From Corynebacterium liangguodongii (lineage in GTDB: Bacteria; Actinomycetota; Actinomycetes; Mycobacteriales; Mycobacteriaceae), in assembly GCF_003070865.1 (NCBI RefSeq), contig NZ_CP026948.1, positions 62,001 through 126,000 on the forward strand: a stretch of 64,000 bases of DNA. The letters run 5' to 3'. The notes under the pieces were generated by a model. It did no database searches. It saw only the letters and a program-made list of their open reading frames with translations, and was not told the origin of the DNA. Both the position numbers and the translations under genes were made by a program. Positions 1-9,223 of this stretch are shown in pieces (position 1 is the stretch's first letter; each line of letters begins with the position of its first letter).

Positions 1-812
1 GGTGCCCCGAGGACTGCCACTTCTGCTCCCAGTCAGGGCTTTTCGAATCCCCCGTGCGCGCCGTGACCCTCAACATCGAAGAGCTCGTTGAGGGCGCGCG
101 CCAATCCGCCAAGATGGGCGCGAGCGAGTTCTGCATCGTCGCCGCCGTCAAGGGGCCCACAGAGCGGCTCCTCGACCAGGTGGCCGACGCGATCGAGGCG
201 ATCAACGCCGAGGTGGAGATCTCTATTTCCGCCTCGCTCGGCATCCTTGACCGCGACCAGGCCCGCCGCCTGCGCGAGATGGGGGTGTCGCGCTACAACC
301 ACAATTTCGAAACCGCCCGCTCCTTCTTCCCCAACGTCGTGACCACCCACACCTGGGAAGAGCGCAAGAACACCCTCGAGTACGTGCGCGCGGAGGGCAT
401 GGAGGTCTGCTGCGGCGGCATTATCGGGCTCGGGGAGTCTTTAGCGCAGCGCGCCGAGTTCGCCGCCCAGCTCGCCGAGGTCTCTCCGCACGAGGTGCCG
501 ATGAACTTCCTCGACCCGCGCCCCGGCACGCCGTTCGCGGATCGCCCGCTCGTGCCCCAGGGCGAGGCGCTGCGTGCCGTAGCGGCGTTCCGCCTAGCCA
601 TGCCGACGGCGCAGATGCGCTTCGCTGGCGGCACTGAGCTCGCGCTTGGCGACGACGGCACAGAGCGCGGTCTCCTCGGCGGGGCCAACGCGATTATCGG
701 CGGCAACTACCTCACCACTGCGGGCCGACCCATGGAGGCCGACCGCGACGCGATCGACCGCGTGACCAGCCTCGGTATGCCCACGGTCTACGACACGATC
801 AAGGCGCTGTGA
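1..812 (+). CDS. bioB: Biotin synthase BioB (5' end outside window)
   Basis: Radical-SAM enzyme that inserts sulfur into dethiobiotin, the last step of biotin synthesis. The reading frame is open from base 3 and begins with the CPEDCHFC sequence, which is the CxxxCxxC cluster motif binding the radical-SAM 4Fe-4S. Further family segments follow, including the glycine-rich stretch [10 protein letters not shown] and the Arg-containing [11 protein letters not shown] segment. The N-terminal part lies upstream of the window. The stop overlaps the GTG of the next gene (GTGA), so the two are translationally coupled. The family assignment is very safe. Confidence 0.96.
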   Translation, partial: CPEDCHFCSQSGLFESPVRAVTLNIEELVEGARQSAKMGASEFCIVAAVKGPTERLLDQVADAIEAINAEVEISISASLGILDRDQARRLREMGVSRYNHNFETARSFFPNVVTTHTWEERKNTLEYVRAEGMEVCCGGIIGLGESLAQRAEFAAQLAEVSPHEVPMNFLDPRPGTPFADRPLVPQGEALRAVAAFRLAMPTAQMRFAGGTELALGDDGTERGLLGGANAIIGGNYLTTAGRPMEADRDAIDRVTSLGMPTVYDTIKAL

Positions 813-1012
813 GGATCCCCGAGAGCACCGAGCTTGCCAGCGCCATCCTCTCCGGCGAGGCTGCCTTCAGCCACCCCGCCGGCCGGTCCTGGGATGTGCC
901 CCGCATCTGCCCGCTCTGCGAGCGCCGCATGGTGGTCAAGCTCAACCCCGTCGGCTGGGAGGCCGCCTGCTCGCGCCACGGCCTCTTCCGTTCGGAGTGG
1001 CTGGAGCGTTAG
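809..1012 (+). CDS. bsaP: Biotin synthase auxiliary protein BsaP
   Basis: Small 67-residue protein starting at GTG, overlapping the bioB stop by four bases. It has the layout of actinobacterial BsaP proteins (Rv1590 type): a CPLCERRM cysteine pair in the middle, a Trp-containing segment and a closing CSRHG. Family knowledge: BsaP is an iron-sulfur-type helper that supports BioB turnover in actinobacteria. The coupling to bioB and the three conserved cysteines support the call. No other domain is visible. It could only be something else if the Cys motif were coincidental, which the context makes unlikely. Confidence 0.85.
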   Translation: MRIPESTELASAILSGEAAFSHPAGRSWDVPRICPLCERRMVVKLNPVGWEAACSRHGLFRSEWLER

Positions 1013-1018
1013 CGACCC

Positions 1019-1105
1019 TGAGTGACATCGGTTGCAGCGCTGCTGTCACCGTTGTCACTTTTCCCAGGTCGCATCGTGCAGGGGTGCATCTGATGTCACC
1101 GCCGC
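1019..1105. repeat. Intergenic member of a TGACATCGGTGAC-type dispersed repeat
   Basis: The gap between bsaP and the cspA terminator carries AGTGACATCGGT (1021-1032), CTGTCACCGTTGTCAC, GCAGGGGTG (1078-1086) and TGATGTCACC (1091-1100). The same blocks in the same order make up the 94-bp tandem unit at 55077-55266. No coding potential is seen here. This looks like a diverged copy of a small intergenic repeat; its function is unknown. Confidence 0.45.
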
Positions 1106-1120
1106 CTCGCCCACACAGCA

Positions 1121-1155
1121 AAAACCGCCGGCACCCGATAAGGTGCGGCGGTTTT
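1121..1155 (-). terminator. Terminator downstream of cspA (probably bidirectional)
   Basis: Hairpin with arms AAAACCGCCGGCACC and GGTGCGGCGGTTTT around a short CGATAA loop. A T run follows it on the minus strand, and on the plus strand TTTT also follows. It sits 14 bases past the cspA stop and also lies downstream of bsaP, so it can end both convergent units. Confidence 0.85.
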
Positions 1156-1168
1156 CTCGGGCGTCGGA

Positions 1169-1372
1169 TTAGAGAGCGACGACCTGCTGGGCCTGCAGGC
1201 CCTTGGCGCCCTGGCCGATCTCGAACTCGACCTGCTGGTTCTCCTCAAGGTTGCGGTAGCCGCTGCCCTGGATCTCGGAGAAGTGGACGAAGACGTCCGC
1301 GGAGCCGTCGTTGGGAGCGATGAAGCCGAAGCCCTTGTCGCCGTTAAACCATTTCACAGTACCCTGTGTCAT
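1169..1372 (-). CDS. cspA: Cold-shock protein, CspA family
   Basis: 67-residue single cold-shock domain that binds single-stranded RNA and DNA in the cytoplasm. It shows the start [13 protein letters not shown]1 (KGFGFI) and RNP2 (VFVHFS), and it has normal full length for the family. It is monocistronic, with a hairpin terminator immediately after the stop. The upstream region is AT-richer than its surroundings, as expected for a leader region, but no specific regulatory element is resolved. Several paralogues usually exist in corynebacteria, so the exact letter of the symbol is not certain. Confidence 0.93.
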   Translation of the reverse strand: MTQGTVKWFNGDKGFGFIAPNDGSADVFVHFSEIQGSGYRNLEENQQVEFEIGQGAKGLQAQQVVAL

Positions 1373-1579
1373 ATCTGTACCTTCAAGTTTCTTCTGGTGA
1401 TGCTACGAGCGACAATATGATTCACTGCCACCGCGAGTCGAAAACGACCGTTAAATCTCTGCGAGCACGTGAATCAATGTGGTGTTTCAGTACTGTGCAA
1501 CAAATTGCGACTGCGCTCAAGCCTGTCACACCTTGGCCTAAGGCCCCGCATCGGGGGTGAAAAACCAGCCCCGTGGCTG

Positions 1580-2416
1580 CTATAGTCCCAGCTCCTCGCC
1601 GAGGGCTGCCGCGAGTTGGTCGAGCGCGTCGGTGGTGTCGGTGAACGATCCCTCCGGGGAGCGTGATGCGATGGCGATGCCGAGCGGGGTGTCGTCGACA
1701 CGCACGAAGCCCATCTGGCGCGAGTGCCACGAGCCGTCGAGGCGGTCGCCGCTCCAGCCGCCCTTGAACGCGGTGCTCTCGAGTGTGCCTAGGCCCCAGC
1801 TCTGTTCTTCGGCAATGTTGCGCATTGCCACGATGACCTCGTTGTCTTCGTCGAGGGTCGATAAGTACCAGGCGTAGTGGGACGCGGCGGCGATTGGCCA
1901 GTTGGAGCGCCCGAAGGTGCGGTGGATGTCGATTGTGGATCCCGTTCGCGCGACGTCCTCGCTCACGCGGGAATCGGCGAGTACCCCATCGCCCTGGCCG
2001 ACGCAGTTGAGGAGCTGCCACGCAGAGGCGTTGTCGGAGTATTCGATCGAGGATTTGATCATGGCGGATATCGTCTCGTCGTCAAAGGCGCAGTAGTCCT
2101 GGGCGGCCAGGGCGATGGGAACCTTGATGGTGGACCACGACGGTAGGGTCTCAAGTTGGCCGATGAAGGCGTTGACGCTGCCGTTGTCGAGCGAGACGCC
2201 GAGCTGGGTGCCCGTGTCCTCCTCGATCGCCTCGAGGTCGTCCTGCAGGTCGGCGAGGGCGGAGATGACGTCAACGGGCGGTTCAGGAGTGACTATGGGG
2301 AGCTGCGGGGTAGCAGGGTCGGCGGAGGCCACGCCGGTTGTCTGGACCGAGCAGGCGGAGGTGAGATAAGCGGCGGTGATGGAGGATAATGCCGCACACA
2401 CGAAGCGCGATGTCAC
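1580..2416 (-). CDS. Secreted lipoprotein of the serine beta-lactamase-like family
   Basis: 278-residue protein with a signal sequence ending in a lipobox (LTSAC, Cys22), then a Pro-rich linker and a class-A beta-lactamase-like domain. The SxxK catalytic motif is STIK (in PSWSTIKVPIALAA), the SDN-type motif is SDNAS, and a KGG stands where KTG is usual. Such corynebacterial proteins are usually uncharacterised penicillin-recognising hydrolases and are not proven to give resistance. The start is GTG. The start codon lies 10 bases after the stop of the App1-like gene, suggesting one transcript. The replaced KTG Thr means beta-lactam hydrolysis should not be assumed. Confidence 0.75.
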   Translation of the reverse strand: MTSRFVCAALSSITAAYLTSACSVQTTGVASADPATPQLPIVTPEPPVDVISALADLQDDLEAIEEDTGTQLGVSLDNGSVNAFIGQLETLPSWSTIKVPIALAAQDYCAFDDETISAMIKSSIEYSDNASAWQLLNCVGQGDGVLADSRVSEDVARTGSTIDIHRTFGRSNWPIAAASHYAWYLSTLDEDNEVIVAMRNIAEEQSWGLGTLESTAFKGGWSGDRLDGSWHSRQMGFVRVDDTPLGIAIASRSPEGSFTDTTDALDQLAAALGEELGL

Positions 2417-2426
2417 GGCGTCGATA

Positions 2427-3429
2427 TTAAGCGCCGCGGTTGAGTTCGTCCCAATAGCGCGCTAAGTCGTCTCCGTCTGCCCCAAAGAGCGCGGGAACAC
2501 CGTGGTAATTGCCAGGTTGCTCGATGGCGGTGGTGCTGCCGTGGGCGAGCACGTGCTCGCGCGAGCTGAGTTCCCGGATGGCCACGAGCTCGATGCGGTC
2601 GGGGTGCTCGGCGACGAGGTCGGAGTAGATCATGGGATCATGCTGGCCGTCGTCACCCACGAGTGTCCATGTGATGTGGGGAAAGTCGATAAGAAGGTTG
2701 CGCAGCCGCACGCGCTTGTGCTCGGGACCCGAGCGGAACAGGCCGGTGGGGGTCGGGCCCCAGTCGGTCAAGAGGAGGGGTCCGCGCGGGTAGCCGTGGT
2801 CGCGGATAAACGCCGTGAGGGTGTCGTAGGTGTTCCACGCGCCGGTGGAGAGGTAGAACACCGGGTCCTCCGGCCCGCGCAGGCTGCGAAGGAATCCCGC
2901 CATTCCGGCAACGGGTTTGCGTGTGTTGGTCTTTTTCACCCAGGAGTTCCACGCCGCGAGCGCGGCCCTGGGAAGCATGGTGACCATGATGGTGTCGTCG
3001 ACATCGGAGACGATGCCGCGGGTGACGGTGTCGGGGATGATCACTACCGGTGCTAATTCCTGGTGCCCGCCGATCGCGAGGGTGATGCGTGCCGTGTGCC
3101 AGCCGGGCTCCAGCCCGTGGCCGGTGATGATGACCTCGAAGTAGCCCTCGTCGTTGGTGCGGGTGCCGATACGCTGGCTGCCAAGCTCCACCGTTACCGG
3201 CGTGTGGGCGACCTGCGCGGTGATGAACTGGCGCCATCCGCGCTCGTTGCCTGTCTCGGCTGAGGCGGGGTCTTTCATGAGCACCCGGCCCATCACGCGT
3301 GCTCGCTCGGGGCTGCCGTAGCCAGTAAATCCCGTGGCACGTGGCTCCCATCCCGCGCGTGCTTTACGACGCACCTGTGAACGCGCCAGGCGATGCTCCG
3401 CCGAACGTGCAATGTCTGCTACACCCATG
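2427..3429 (-). CDS. App1-type phosphatase-domain protein
   Basis: HAD-fold protein with the App1 phosphatidate phosphatase catalytic domain. The DxDxT-like nucleophile motif is SDVDDTI, then comes YLSTGAWN, a basic KR segment and the GDDGQHD motif near the C-terminus. These match the bacterial DUF2183/App1 family. The substrate in bacteria is unproven; a lipid phosphate is plausible. An in-frame TTG allows a start at 3494, but that would run into the metQ promoter region. The ATG at 3429 (MGVADIARSAEHRLAR...) gives a family-like N-terminus and is preferred, though it has no strong ribosome site. It lies directly upstream of the lipoprotein hydrolase gene in the same orientation. Confidence 0.8.
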
Positions 3430-3487
3430 GCAACCCAGGGTAGTGAAGGTGCGCGGGATCGGATTAGACCGTGTTGTCCATCATGTG

Positions 3488-3516
3488 TAGACAAATCGGT
3501 TTGCTTTACCTATCGT
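3488..3516 (+). promoter_or_regulatory. Candidate metQ promoter with partial McbR-like site
   Basis: TAGAC (3488-3492), six bases, then GTTTG resembles a degenerate half of the corynebacterial McbR operator TAGAC-N6-GTCTA, which controls sulfur-amino-acid genes. A possible -10 (TATCGT, 3511-3516) follows, about 40 bases before the metQ start. Only three of five positions match in the right arm, so this is tentative. Confidence 0.3.
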
Positions 3517-3556
3517 AGGCCAGTGGTAACTAACCAAAGGAGAGGGGAGAAGGAAA

Positions 3557-4369
3557 ATGTCGAAGAAGATCCTCGCCGGCGCCATCGCCTCGGCGCTCTT
3601 GTTGACCGGCTGCTCCGCATCTGGGGATCCCGACCAGGACAAGACCATCAAGGTCGCGACCTCGCCCGGGCCGTACTCTGAGCTTTTTAAAGAAGGTATC
3701 GACCCGATCTTGAGCGAGCAGGGCTACACGCTGGAGTACTCCAACTTCTCCGACCTGCAGCAGGCCGATACATCCGTCGCGGAAGGGGCCAATGACCTGA
3801 TCGTCGACCAGCACTCCGCCTATATGAAGGTGTTCAACGACAACACGGGCTCCGATCTCGCCGCCATCACTGAAATCCCGACGGTTCCGTCGGCGCTATT
3901 TTCCAAGCAGCACGCGAGCCGGGACGAAGTAGCCGAAGGCCAGACCGTCGGTGTGCCCCAGGACGCCTCCAACAAGTCGCGCGCGATCAACATTCTCGTC
4001 GACGCCGGCTGGGTGACCATCAAGCCGGAAGCGGATCGGGCCTTGCTGAGCGAAACCGACATCCAGGACAACAAATACAACCTGGAGATCCGCCCGATGG
4101 ACTCGGCCCAGCTCCCGCGCACCCTCGATGACCTCGATTGGGCGGTGATCCCCGGCTCGATGTCTTATGCGTCGAAGGTCAACCAGGAGTGGAGCCATTT
4201 CCAAGAAAACCTCCGCCCGGAGCTGATCCTCGTGGCCGTCACCCGCCAGGATGAGGTGGATTCCGAGTGGGCTCAGGCGGTGGCAGACGCGTACCGCTCG
4301 CCGGAGTTCAGGGAGTTCATGGAAGCGGAGAACACCAACAACTACTGGTTCGTTCCGGAGTACAGCTAG
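3557..4369 (+). CDS. metQ: Methionine ABC importer substrate-binding lipoprotein
   Basis: NlpA/MetQ-family solute-binding protein of 270 residues. It has an N-terminal signal with lipobox LLTGC (Cys19) for membrane anchoring, then the typical opening KTIKVATSPGPYSEL and the mid-protein VGVPQDASNKSRAI segment of MetQ proteins. A strong ribosome site (AAAGGAGAGG) precedes the ATG. It is followed directly by the ATPase and permease genes in the standard metQNI order, which fixes the role as capture of methionine (probably both D and L forms) outside the membrane. Confidence 0.92.
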   Translation: MSKKILAGAIASALLLTGCSASGDPDQDKTIKVATSPGPYSELFKEGIDPILSEQGYTLEYSNFSDLQQADTSVAEGANDLIVDQHSAYMKVFNDNTGSDLAAITEIPTVPSALFSKQHASRDEVAEGQTVGVPQDASNKSRAINILVDAGWVTIKPEADRALLSETDIQDNKYNLEIRPMDSAQLPRTLDDLDWAVIPGSMSYASKVNQEWSHFQENLRPELILVAVTRQDEVDSEWAQAVADAYRSPEFREFMEAENTNNYWFVPEYS

Positions 4370-4373
4370 CCCC

Positions 4374-5363
4374 ATGGAACGGTCTCCAATCATCCGCTTC
4401 GAGCGCCTGTCGAAGGTCTTTGACGGATTCACCGCGCTCGATTCGATTGACTTCGACATTCCGCAGGGATCGATCTACGGCATTATCGGCGCCTCCGGCG
4501 CGGGAAAGTCGACGCTCCTGCGCACGATCAACGGGCTCGAGCGACCGACGGAGGGGCGCGTCGAGGTGCTGGGGAAGGAGCCAGCCAAGCTCTCGCGCGG
4601 AGAGCTCAGCGAGCTGCGAAGGTCCGTCTCGATGGTCTTCCAGCACCACAACCTGTTGAAGTCGAAGACGGTAGCGGAAAACGTCGCCATGCCCCTCGTG
4701 TTGGCGGGCGAGAAGAATGCGGCTTCCGGCGAGCGCGTCCGCGAGGTGCTGGAGATGGTTGGCCTCTCCGACCGCGCCACGCACTACCCTTCGGAACTTT
4801 CGGGTGGCCAGCGGCAGCGAGCGGGGATCGCCCGAGCGCTGGTCACGAGCCCCAAGGTCGTGCTGTGTGACGAACCCACCAGCGCCCTAGATCCCGTGAC
4901 GACGGGCCAGATCCTCGATCTGATCTCCCGCATCAACCGGGAGTTGGGCATCACGGTGGTGATAATCACCCACCAAATGCACGTCATCGCCCGCCTGGCG
5001 GACCTTGTCAGCGTGCTCGACGCTGGCAAGGTGGTGGAAAGTGGCCCCGTGAGCGAGATCTTCATGCGCCCCCGCACGCCGGAGGCAAGAGAGCTCGTTG
5101 GGTCGGCATCGCGCGGCGGAGGGACCGGAAACCCCGAGGATCCCGCTTGCCCACACCAGTTGAGCGTCACCACCATTCGCCCACCCCAGGAGATCATCTC
5201 GGAGGTGGCCCGGCTCAGCGGGGAGAACCCGGTTCTGGTGCGGGCGGACTCGCTGCCCCTGCGCAATGCCACATTGCACAACCTGACCCTTGCAACGACC
5301 AGCCCGTGCGTCCCCGCGTCGCTTAACGACGCCCGAACGACCGCGGAGGTGTATCACCAGTGA
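4374..5363 (+). CDS. metN: Methionine ABC importer ATP-binding protein
   Basis: 329-residue ABC ATPase. Walker A is GASGAGKST, the Q-loop is FQHHNLL, the signature is LSGGQRQR, Walker B is VVLCDEPTSALDP, and the H-loop is IITHQMH. A C-terminal extension of about 90 residues corresponds to the NIL/ACT-like domain, which in MetN binds methionine and trans-inhibits transport. The ATG at 4374, four bases past the metQ stop, is chosen because the protein then starts just before the first ABC strand. Its stop overlaps the metI start. Confidence 0.93.
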   Translation: MERSPIIRFERLSKVFDGFTALDSIDFDIPQGSIYGIIGASGAGKSTLLRTINGLERPTEGRVEVLGKEPAKLSRGELSELRRSVSMVFQHHNLLKSKTVAENVAMPLVLAGEKNAASGERVREVLEMVGLSDRATHYPSELSGGQRQRAGIARALVTSPKVVLCDEPTSALDPVTTGQILDLISRINRELGITVVIITHQMHVIARLADLVSVLDAGKVVESGPVSEIFMRPRTPEARELVGSASRGGGTGNPEDPACPHQLSVTTIRPPQEIISEVARLSGENPVLVRADSLPLRNATLHNLTLATTSPCVPASLNDARTTAEVYHQ

Positions 5364-6022
5364 ACCTACTCGAGACCAGCGTGACCTTCGGCCAGTACAT
5401 GCAGGCGGGTGTGGAAACCGCCTACATGGTGCTGATCTCCCTGGCGCTGGGCAGCGTGCTCGGCATCCCCCTGGGCCTGGCGCTCGTGCTTACCCGGCCC
5501 GGGGCGCTGCGGGGAAACAGGGCTGTCTACTCGGTCCTTAACACATTCGTCAACATTGTGCGTTCCCTGCCGTTTATCATCCTCATGGTCGCGATCGTGC
5601 CGTTGACGAAGCTCATCGTGGGCACATCGATCGGTACCACGGCGGCGCTCGTGCCACTGACGATCTTCGTCGCCCCCTTCATGGCGCGGCTTTTGGAATC
5701 CGCCTTTTTGGATGTGGACCCCGGCATCTACGAGGCAGCCGAATCCATGGGAGCCTCCACATGGCAGACCATCCGGCACTTCCTGCTGCCGGAGGCGCGG
5801 CCGTCGATCATCCTCGCGCTGACAACGTCGACCGTCGTTTTGATCGGGGCGACCGCGATGGCTGGAACTATCGGCGGCGGAGGCATCGGCGATCTCGCGA
5901 TCTCCTACGGGTATCAGCAGTTCGACACGGCGGCGATCCTCATCACCGTGATCATTTTGGTTATTGTCGTACAGGGGATCCAGAGTCTCGGTGATCACTT
6001 GGCCAAGCGCTCGCGACACTGA
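5360..6022 (+). CDS. metI: Methionine ABC importer permease
   Basis: 220-residue inner-membrane permease with five predicted membrane spans and the BPD-transporter EAA loop (YEAAESMGAS...), which contacts MetN. It starts at GTG, overlapping the metN stop as GTGA, and is the last gene of the metQNI operon. Length and sequence are standard for MetI. Confidence 0.93.
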   Translation: MNLLETSVTFGQYMQAGVETAYMVLISLALGSVLGIPLGLALVLTRPGALRGNRAVYSVLNTFVNIVRSLPFIILMVAIVPLTKLIVGTSIGTTAALVPLTIFVAPFMARLLESAFLDVDPGIYEAAESMGASTWQTIRHFLLPEARPSIILALTTSTVVLIGATAMAGTIGGGGIGDLAISYGYQQFDTAAILITVIILVIVVQGIQSLGDHLAKRSRH

Positions 6023-6035
6023 TGGGGGCGGGTGT

Positions 6036-6091
6036 TCAAAGACGAGCATGTGGCCCACCGCGCCCCTTTTCCGCCCAATGCTCGCGTTTGA
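6036..6091. repeat. Imperfect 14-bp inverted repeat after metI
   Basis: TCAAAGACGAGCAT (6036-6049) and ATGCTCGCGTTTGA (6078-6091) are inverted copies with two mismatches, separated by 28 bases. No T run follows, so it is a weak candidate for a terminator or mRNA 3' structure of the metQNI operon. Nothing else is recognised in the rest of the 6023-6231 gap. Confidence 0.5.
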
Positions 6092-6231
6092 ATGTACGCA
6101 CGCCGCGGCGCGACGGCAGTAGATCATCCAGGTTACGGTGACGATAAGGATAAGGCAGGCAACAAGGGGCAAACCTCCTGACCCTAGCCCATCATCGTCC
6201 CGCTCATCCCTACCTGAGAAAGGCATCGAGA

Positions 6232-6573
6232 TTGAATCGCCGTAGCAGTGTTCTCCTGAGCTACCCGCTTGCGGAGCTGTGCGTGGCGCTCCTGTGCGTT
6301 GCGGCCGTGTTGATGTTGCCCTGGAGGACAGCTTCGCAGAGAAGTTCAATCGCGCTTTTCGTCGGGTTGTCGGTCGTCGTCGCCCTTGTGTGGCACTTCG
6401 CGGTGAGCGCTACGCCCCCTGGGCGAAGGTGGGTGCATGCGGCGCTCGGGGCGAGCATTGTGGCAGTTGGCGTGTGTGTCCACTTCACGGTGCAGACTGC
6501 AATTTTGAGCATCCTGAGCATCCCGATTGGGCTGGGCATCGTCATCGCGGCCCTGTGCAGCGCGCTGCGCTGA
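6232..6573 (+). CDS. Hypothetical membrane protein
   Basis: 113 residues with about four hydrophobic segments: LAELCVALLCVAAVLML, a span around SIALFVGLSVVVALVW, one around LGASIVAVGVCV, and a C-terminal one. It starts at TTG, preceded by GAGAAAGG at a usable distance. No family is recognised. It lies between metI and the decayed amn copy, and its composition is still high in GC like the core. The TTG start and lack of homology recognition leave some doubt about expression. Confidence 0.5.
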   Translation: MNRRSSVLLSYPLAELCVALLCVAAVLMLPWRTASQRSSIALFVGLSVVVALVWHFAVSATPPGRRWVHAALGASIVAVGVCVHFTVQTAILSILSIPIGLGIVIAALCSALR

Positions 6574-6606
6574 GCCGGATTTTCCACAAAGCAATCTCCG
6601 GCCATT

Positions 6607-6850
6607 TCAGTAGGCTGGTCTATATGAAGGGGCGGAAAGTGTTGCAGGGGCCGTCGATAGGCTGATCGAGCTCTGCCGCGCCTCCTGCGAGGTGGCGCGG
6701 CGCGCGATCGCGGCGGGAGACGTCGCGGCCTATGACGCTAAGATCCGCGTCTGCTACTCGGACACCCGCACCGCGCCTGAGTACACCCGCGGCGTCGAGG
6801 AACCCTCCGAGCTGCCGACACGCGCGGGCAACGCCGATCACGGGGAAGCG
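6607..6850 (+). pseudogene. Decayed, internally deleted copy of the amn 5' region
   Basis: From about 6607 the sequence aligns with the start region of the intact amn gene at 9207 onward. It includes the -10-like TAGGCT/TACGCT, the ATG (6624 versus 9224) and the codons for VDKLIELYEASCELARRAI. It then jumps to the segment matching YSEIRIPPEYIRGVDG (amn about 9530), skipping roughly 190 bases; both edges carry TACGA-like sequence. It is frameshifted near 6640 and fades out around 6820-6850. This is a non-functional duplicate that marks one edge of the accessory insert 6.85-9.2 kb. Confidence 0.85.
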
Positions 6851-7029
6851 AGCTCTCTTACTCGGATCCGCGCCGAGCCAGTTGGCCTTCGGTAGTTCTC
6901 GGTAACCGGGGAGTGCCGGCGCCGCTACAGAACACTCGAAGTATATTTCCTAGACAAAACAAACAAGGTGCACTACGGTAGTCGTCAGTGTTCTGGCAGG
7001 AAAGTGTCATACTAGCTGGAAGGTTCCCC

Positions 7030-8654
7030 ATGCCTCGTACTCTTAACAAGCTGGCGGCTGCCATTGTGATAACTCTGTTGGCCACCTGTACACGTCCTGT
7101 TGCATCTGCGCAGTCAGCGTTATCGGCGTGGGCCTCATCGGCAGAGTCTTCGGATGGTGTGGCAGTGCCTGACGTGCAGTCAGAGGCTCGTGGGCCTTTC
7201 GCGGTATGGGGTCTTCCTACCCCGCCGGGGGCAGAAGACTATCAGGTCAATCAGGCCTCAGATGAAGAACTCAACCCCCAGGGGCTGGAATCTTGGCATC
7301 CTACTCCTTATCCGAACGCCGAGATCACCGAAGGGCGTATGCGTTCCGATCGGGAGAAAGTGCCGGAAGGCTTTTCCAAGGCCGATGCCGATAAAGCGGA
7401 GGTTACCGAGGCGCGTTTAAGTCCTAGCGGCGCCTCACGTCTACAGGCACGGCAGGAGTGCGGTGTGTACTGGCCGTCTTGGTTCGAAGTGTGCGGCGCG
7501 ATCAAATCCAAATACGACAGTATCGGCGGCCCGTCCAGTTTCCTCAACTTACCGAAGTCGAACGAACTTACCAACCCCGACGGGGTAGGTAAACGCTCCG
7601 AGTTCCTCAACGGATTCATTTACTGGCATCCTACAACTGGTGCCCATAGTGTCAGCCTCCCAGTTTCTTTGGTGTGGCAGCGGCACGGGTGGGAGCAAGG
7701 TTTCCTAGGCTACCCCACTACGAGTGACATGGCGTTGGGTGATCAGTGGTTCAAGCAGGACTTCCAGGGTGGGCACGTCTACACCCATAACGCGCTTCCC
7801 GCTTCCCAAGCCAGCATCCAGGGCGCAATCTACGACAAGTGGCAGTCCATGGGAGCGCAAGACAGTTCGCTTGGCTACCCAATCAGCGATGAACTGACCA
7901 CCCCGACGGCATCGGGAGGTACAACGTGTTCGAAGGCGGAATGATCTACTGGACGCCCACAACTGGATCGCACGAAGTCCTTGACCTTCCTCTAATGATC
8001 TGGGCATTGAAGGGGTATGAGAAGTCAAAATGGGGATATCCGACAGGTACTCCTCAATTGGCTAGGGACGCCCCGGTAGTTGTCGAGCAGCAATTCAGCG
8101 GCGGGCACATGAACGTTTTCGAGGAATTTGAAACTTCAGGCGAGACAGAAATAGGCAATAAGACCGTGGCGAACCTTGTGATCGACCTGCTAAAACAACA
8201 TGGCGTGGAAGTCCCAGGTGAAGCTCAATCGGCAGCGTCAAGCAATGACCCCTTGCGCAGGTCTGCAAGTAAATGCCCCATTCCAGATTCAACGCAGCCA
8301 CAATACGGCACTATCACGATTCCCCCTAGTTATGATTACTGGGCGTGCATTGATGGTTTCAGGGATTGGCCCCACGCCGGATACCATGACTACTGTACGA
8401 AATCGCCCGACCAATTCCCAGCACCTGGGAAGAACGCTGAGTTTAGCGGCGCGTGCGCAAGGCACGACCAATGTATGGAAGCATCTGACACCCGAGGGCA
8501 AGGGTACGGGGCATGCAATAATCAGCTATTCCGCGAGATGGACACTGTTTGCACGTCAGTCTATCCAAAGTCTGACGCTCGGCGTGGTGGGTGTACCAAG
8601 TTCCGCAACACGTATTGGGCTGCAGTGACAGGCCGTCACGTTAGGAACCTTTGA
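7030..8654 (+). pseudogene. Frameshifted secreted LGFP-repeat protein with C-terminal phospholipase A2 domain
   Basis: The first reading frame begins at ATG 7030 behind GGAAGG. It encodes a signal peptide (cleavage near VASA/QS), a conserved region with CGVYWPSWFEVCGAI, then LGFP repeats such as LGYPISDELTTP. Around 7905 the frame shifts and continues from about 7926 (NVFEGGMIYWTP) to 8654. Comparison with the paralogue at 31759 shows CCACCCC-GACGG here versus CCACCCCAGACGG there, a one-base loss. The distal part ends in a prokaryotic PLA2-like domain with HDYC, GACARHDQC (His-Asp catalytic pair) and further cysteines. LGFP repeats are known from corynebacterial mycolyltransferases and bind the envelope. 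If the shift is real, the product lacks PLA2; a sequencing error is possible. Confidence 0.85.
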
Positions 8655-8665
8655 GGTGGCTCAAA

Positions 8666-9178
8666 ATGACGCGGCAAGAGTTTCAGTTCGAAGGCTTCCT
8701 GATAGGGACGTCCATCTTCGTTGTCATCCCGACTGTGCTCACGCTTGTCGTGTTCTTTGCCATCGGGCCGAAGTCCTACCGACCCACGTTGTGGAAGATA
8801 TGTCTTATCGGGGTGCTGACCGGGTTTTTTGCCGCAGCGGCGTGGTTGTCGTGGGATCCGCATAGCCCCATGAGCGAGGTGCTGTACCGTGGGGCGCCCA
8901 CGCAGTTTTCCCCTTGGCAGATCGTTGGTTGCGGTGCGACACTGATCATCGCTAACGCGCTCACTATATGGTGCTGTGAACGCGCTCCGAGTGGAGTTAT
9001 GGCACTTCCTATATCCACGACCGCAGGATTTGCGACGGCGTTTTCGTTTGGGGTCTCTTTCGGTGTATCCACGCAGGAAGCAGTGGGAATCTTTCTTTCC
9101 TACGCGGGAGTTGGGACGCTGCTGCTTCTCACCAACACGGTGTGGTTCATCGTCCTGACTTCCACCCAGTCTCCCTAG
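8666..9178 (+). CDS. Small polytopic membrane protein, candidate partner/immunity protein
   Basis: 170 residues with about five hydrophobic segments and no recognised family. The ATG at 8666 is preferred because GAGGTGG stands six bases before it; a TTG overlapping the previous stop (8651) is also open. It directly follows the LGFP-PLA2 gene in the same direction, 11 bases past its stop, so co-translation is expected. A multispan membrane protein placed right after a secreted lipase-like effector fits an immunity or envelope-protection role, but that is inference only. The amn gene follows 45 bases later with its own promoter. Confidence 0.6.
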   Translation: MTRQEFQFEGFLIGTSIFVVIPTVLTLVVFFAIGPKSYRPTLWKICLIGVLTGFFAAAAWLSWDPHSPMSEVLYRGAPTQFSPWQIVGCGATLIIANALTIWCCERAPSGVMALPISTTAGFATAFSFGVSFGVSTQEAVGIFLSYAGVGTLLLLTNTVWFIVLTSTQSP

Positions 9179-9223
9179 GTGGTTTACAGGGGTCCCCACG
9201 CGGTCTTGAGTACGCTGGGCTGC

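Noticed and set aside
3430..3494. Extended TTG start for the App1-like gene
   Set aside because: It would place coding sequence over the metQ promoter and add residues unlike the family; ATG 3429 is preferred.
5366..6349. Long minus-strand open frame across metI, with a hydrophobic stretch near 6100-6180 behind an AGGAGG
   Set aside because: Most of it is antisense to metI and of shadow composition. The hydrophobic piece has no good start spacing (the nearest TTG is too close) and no recognisable family.
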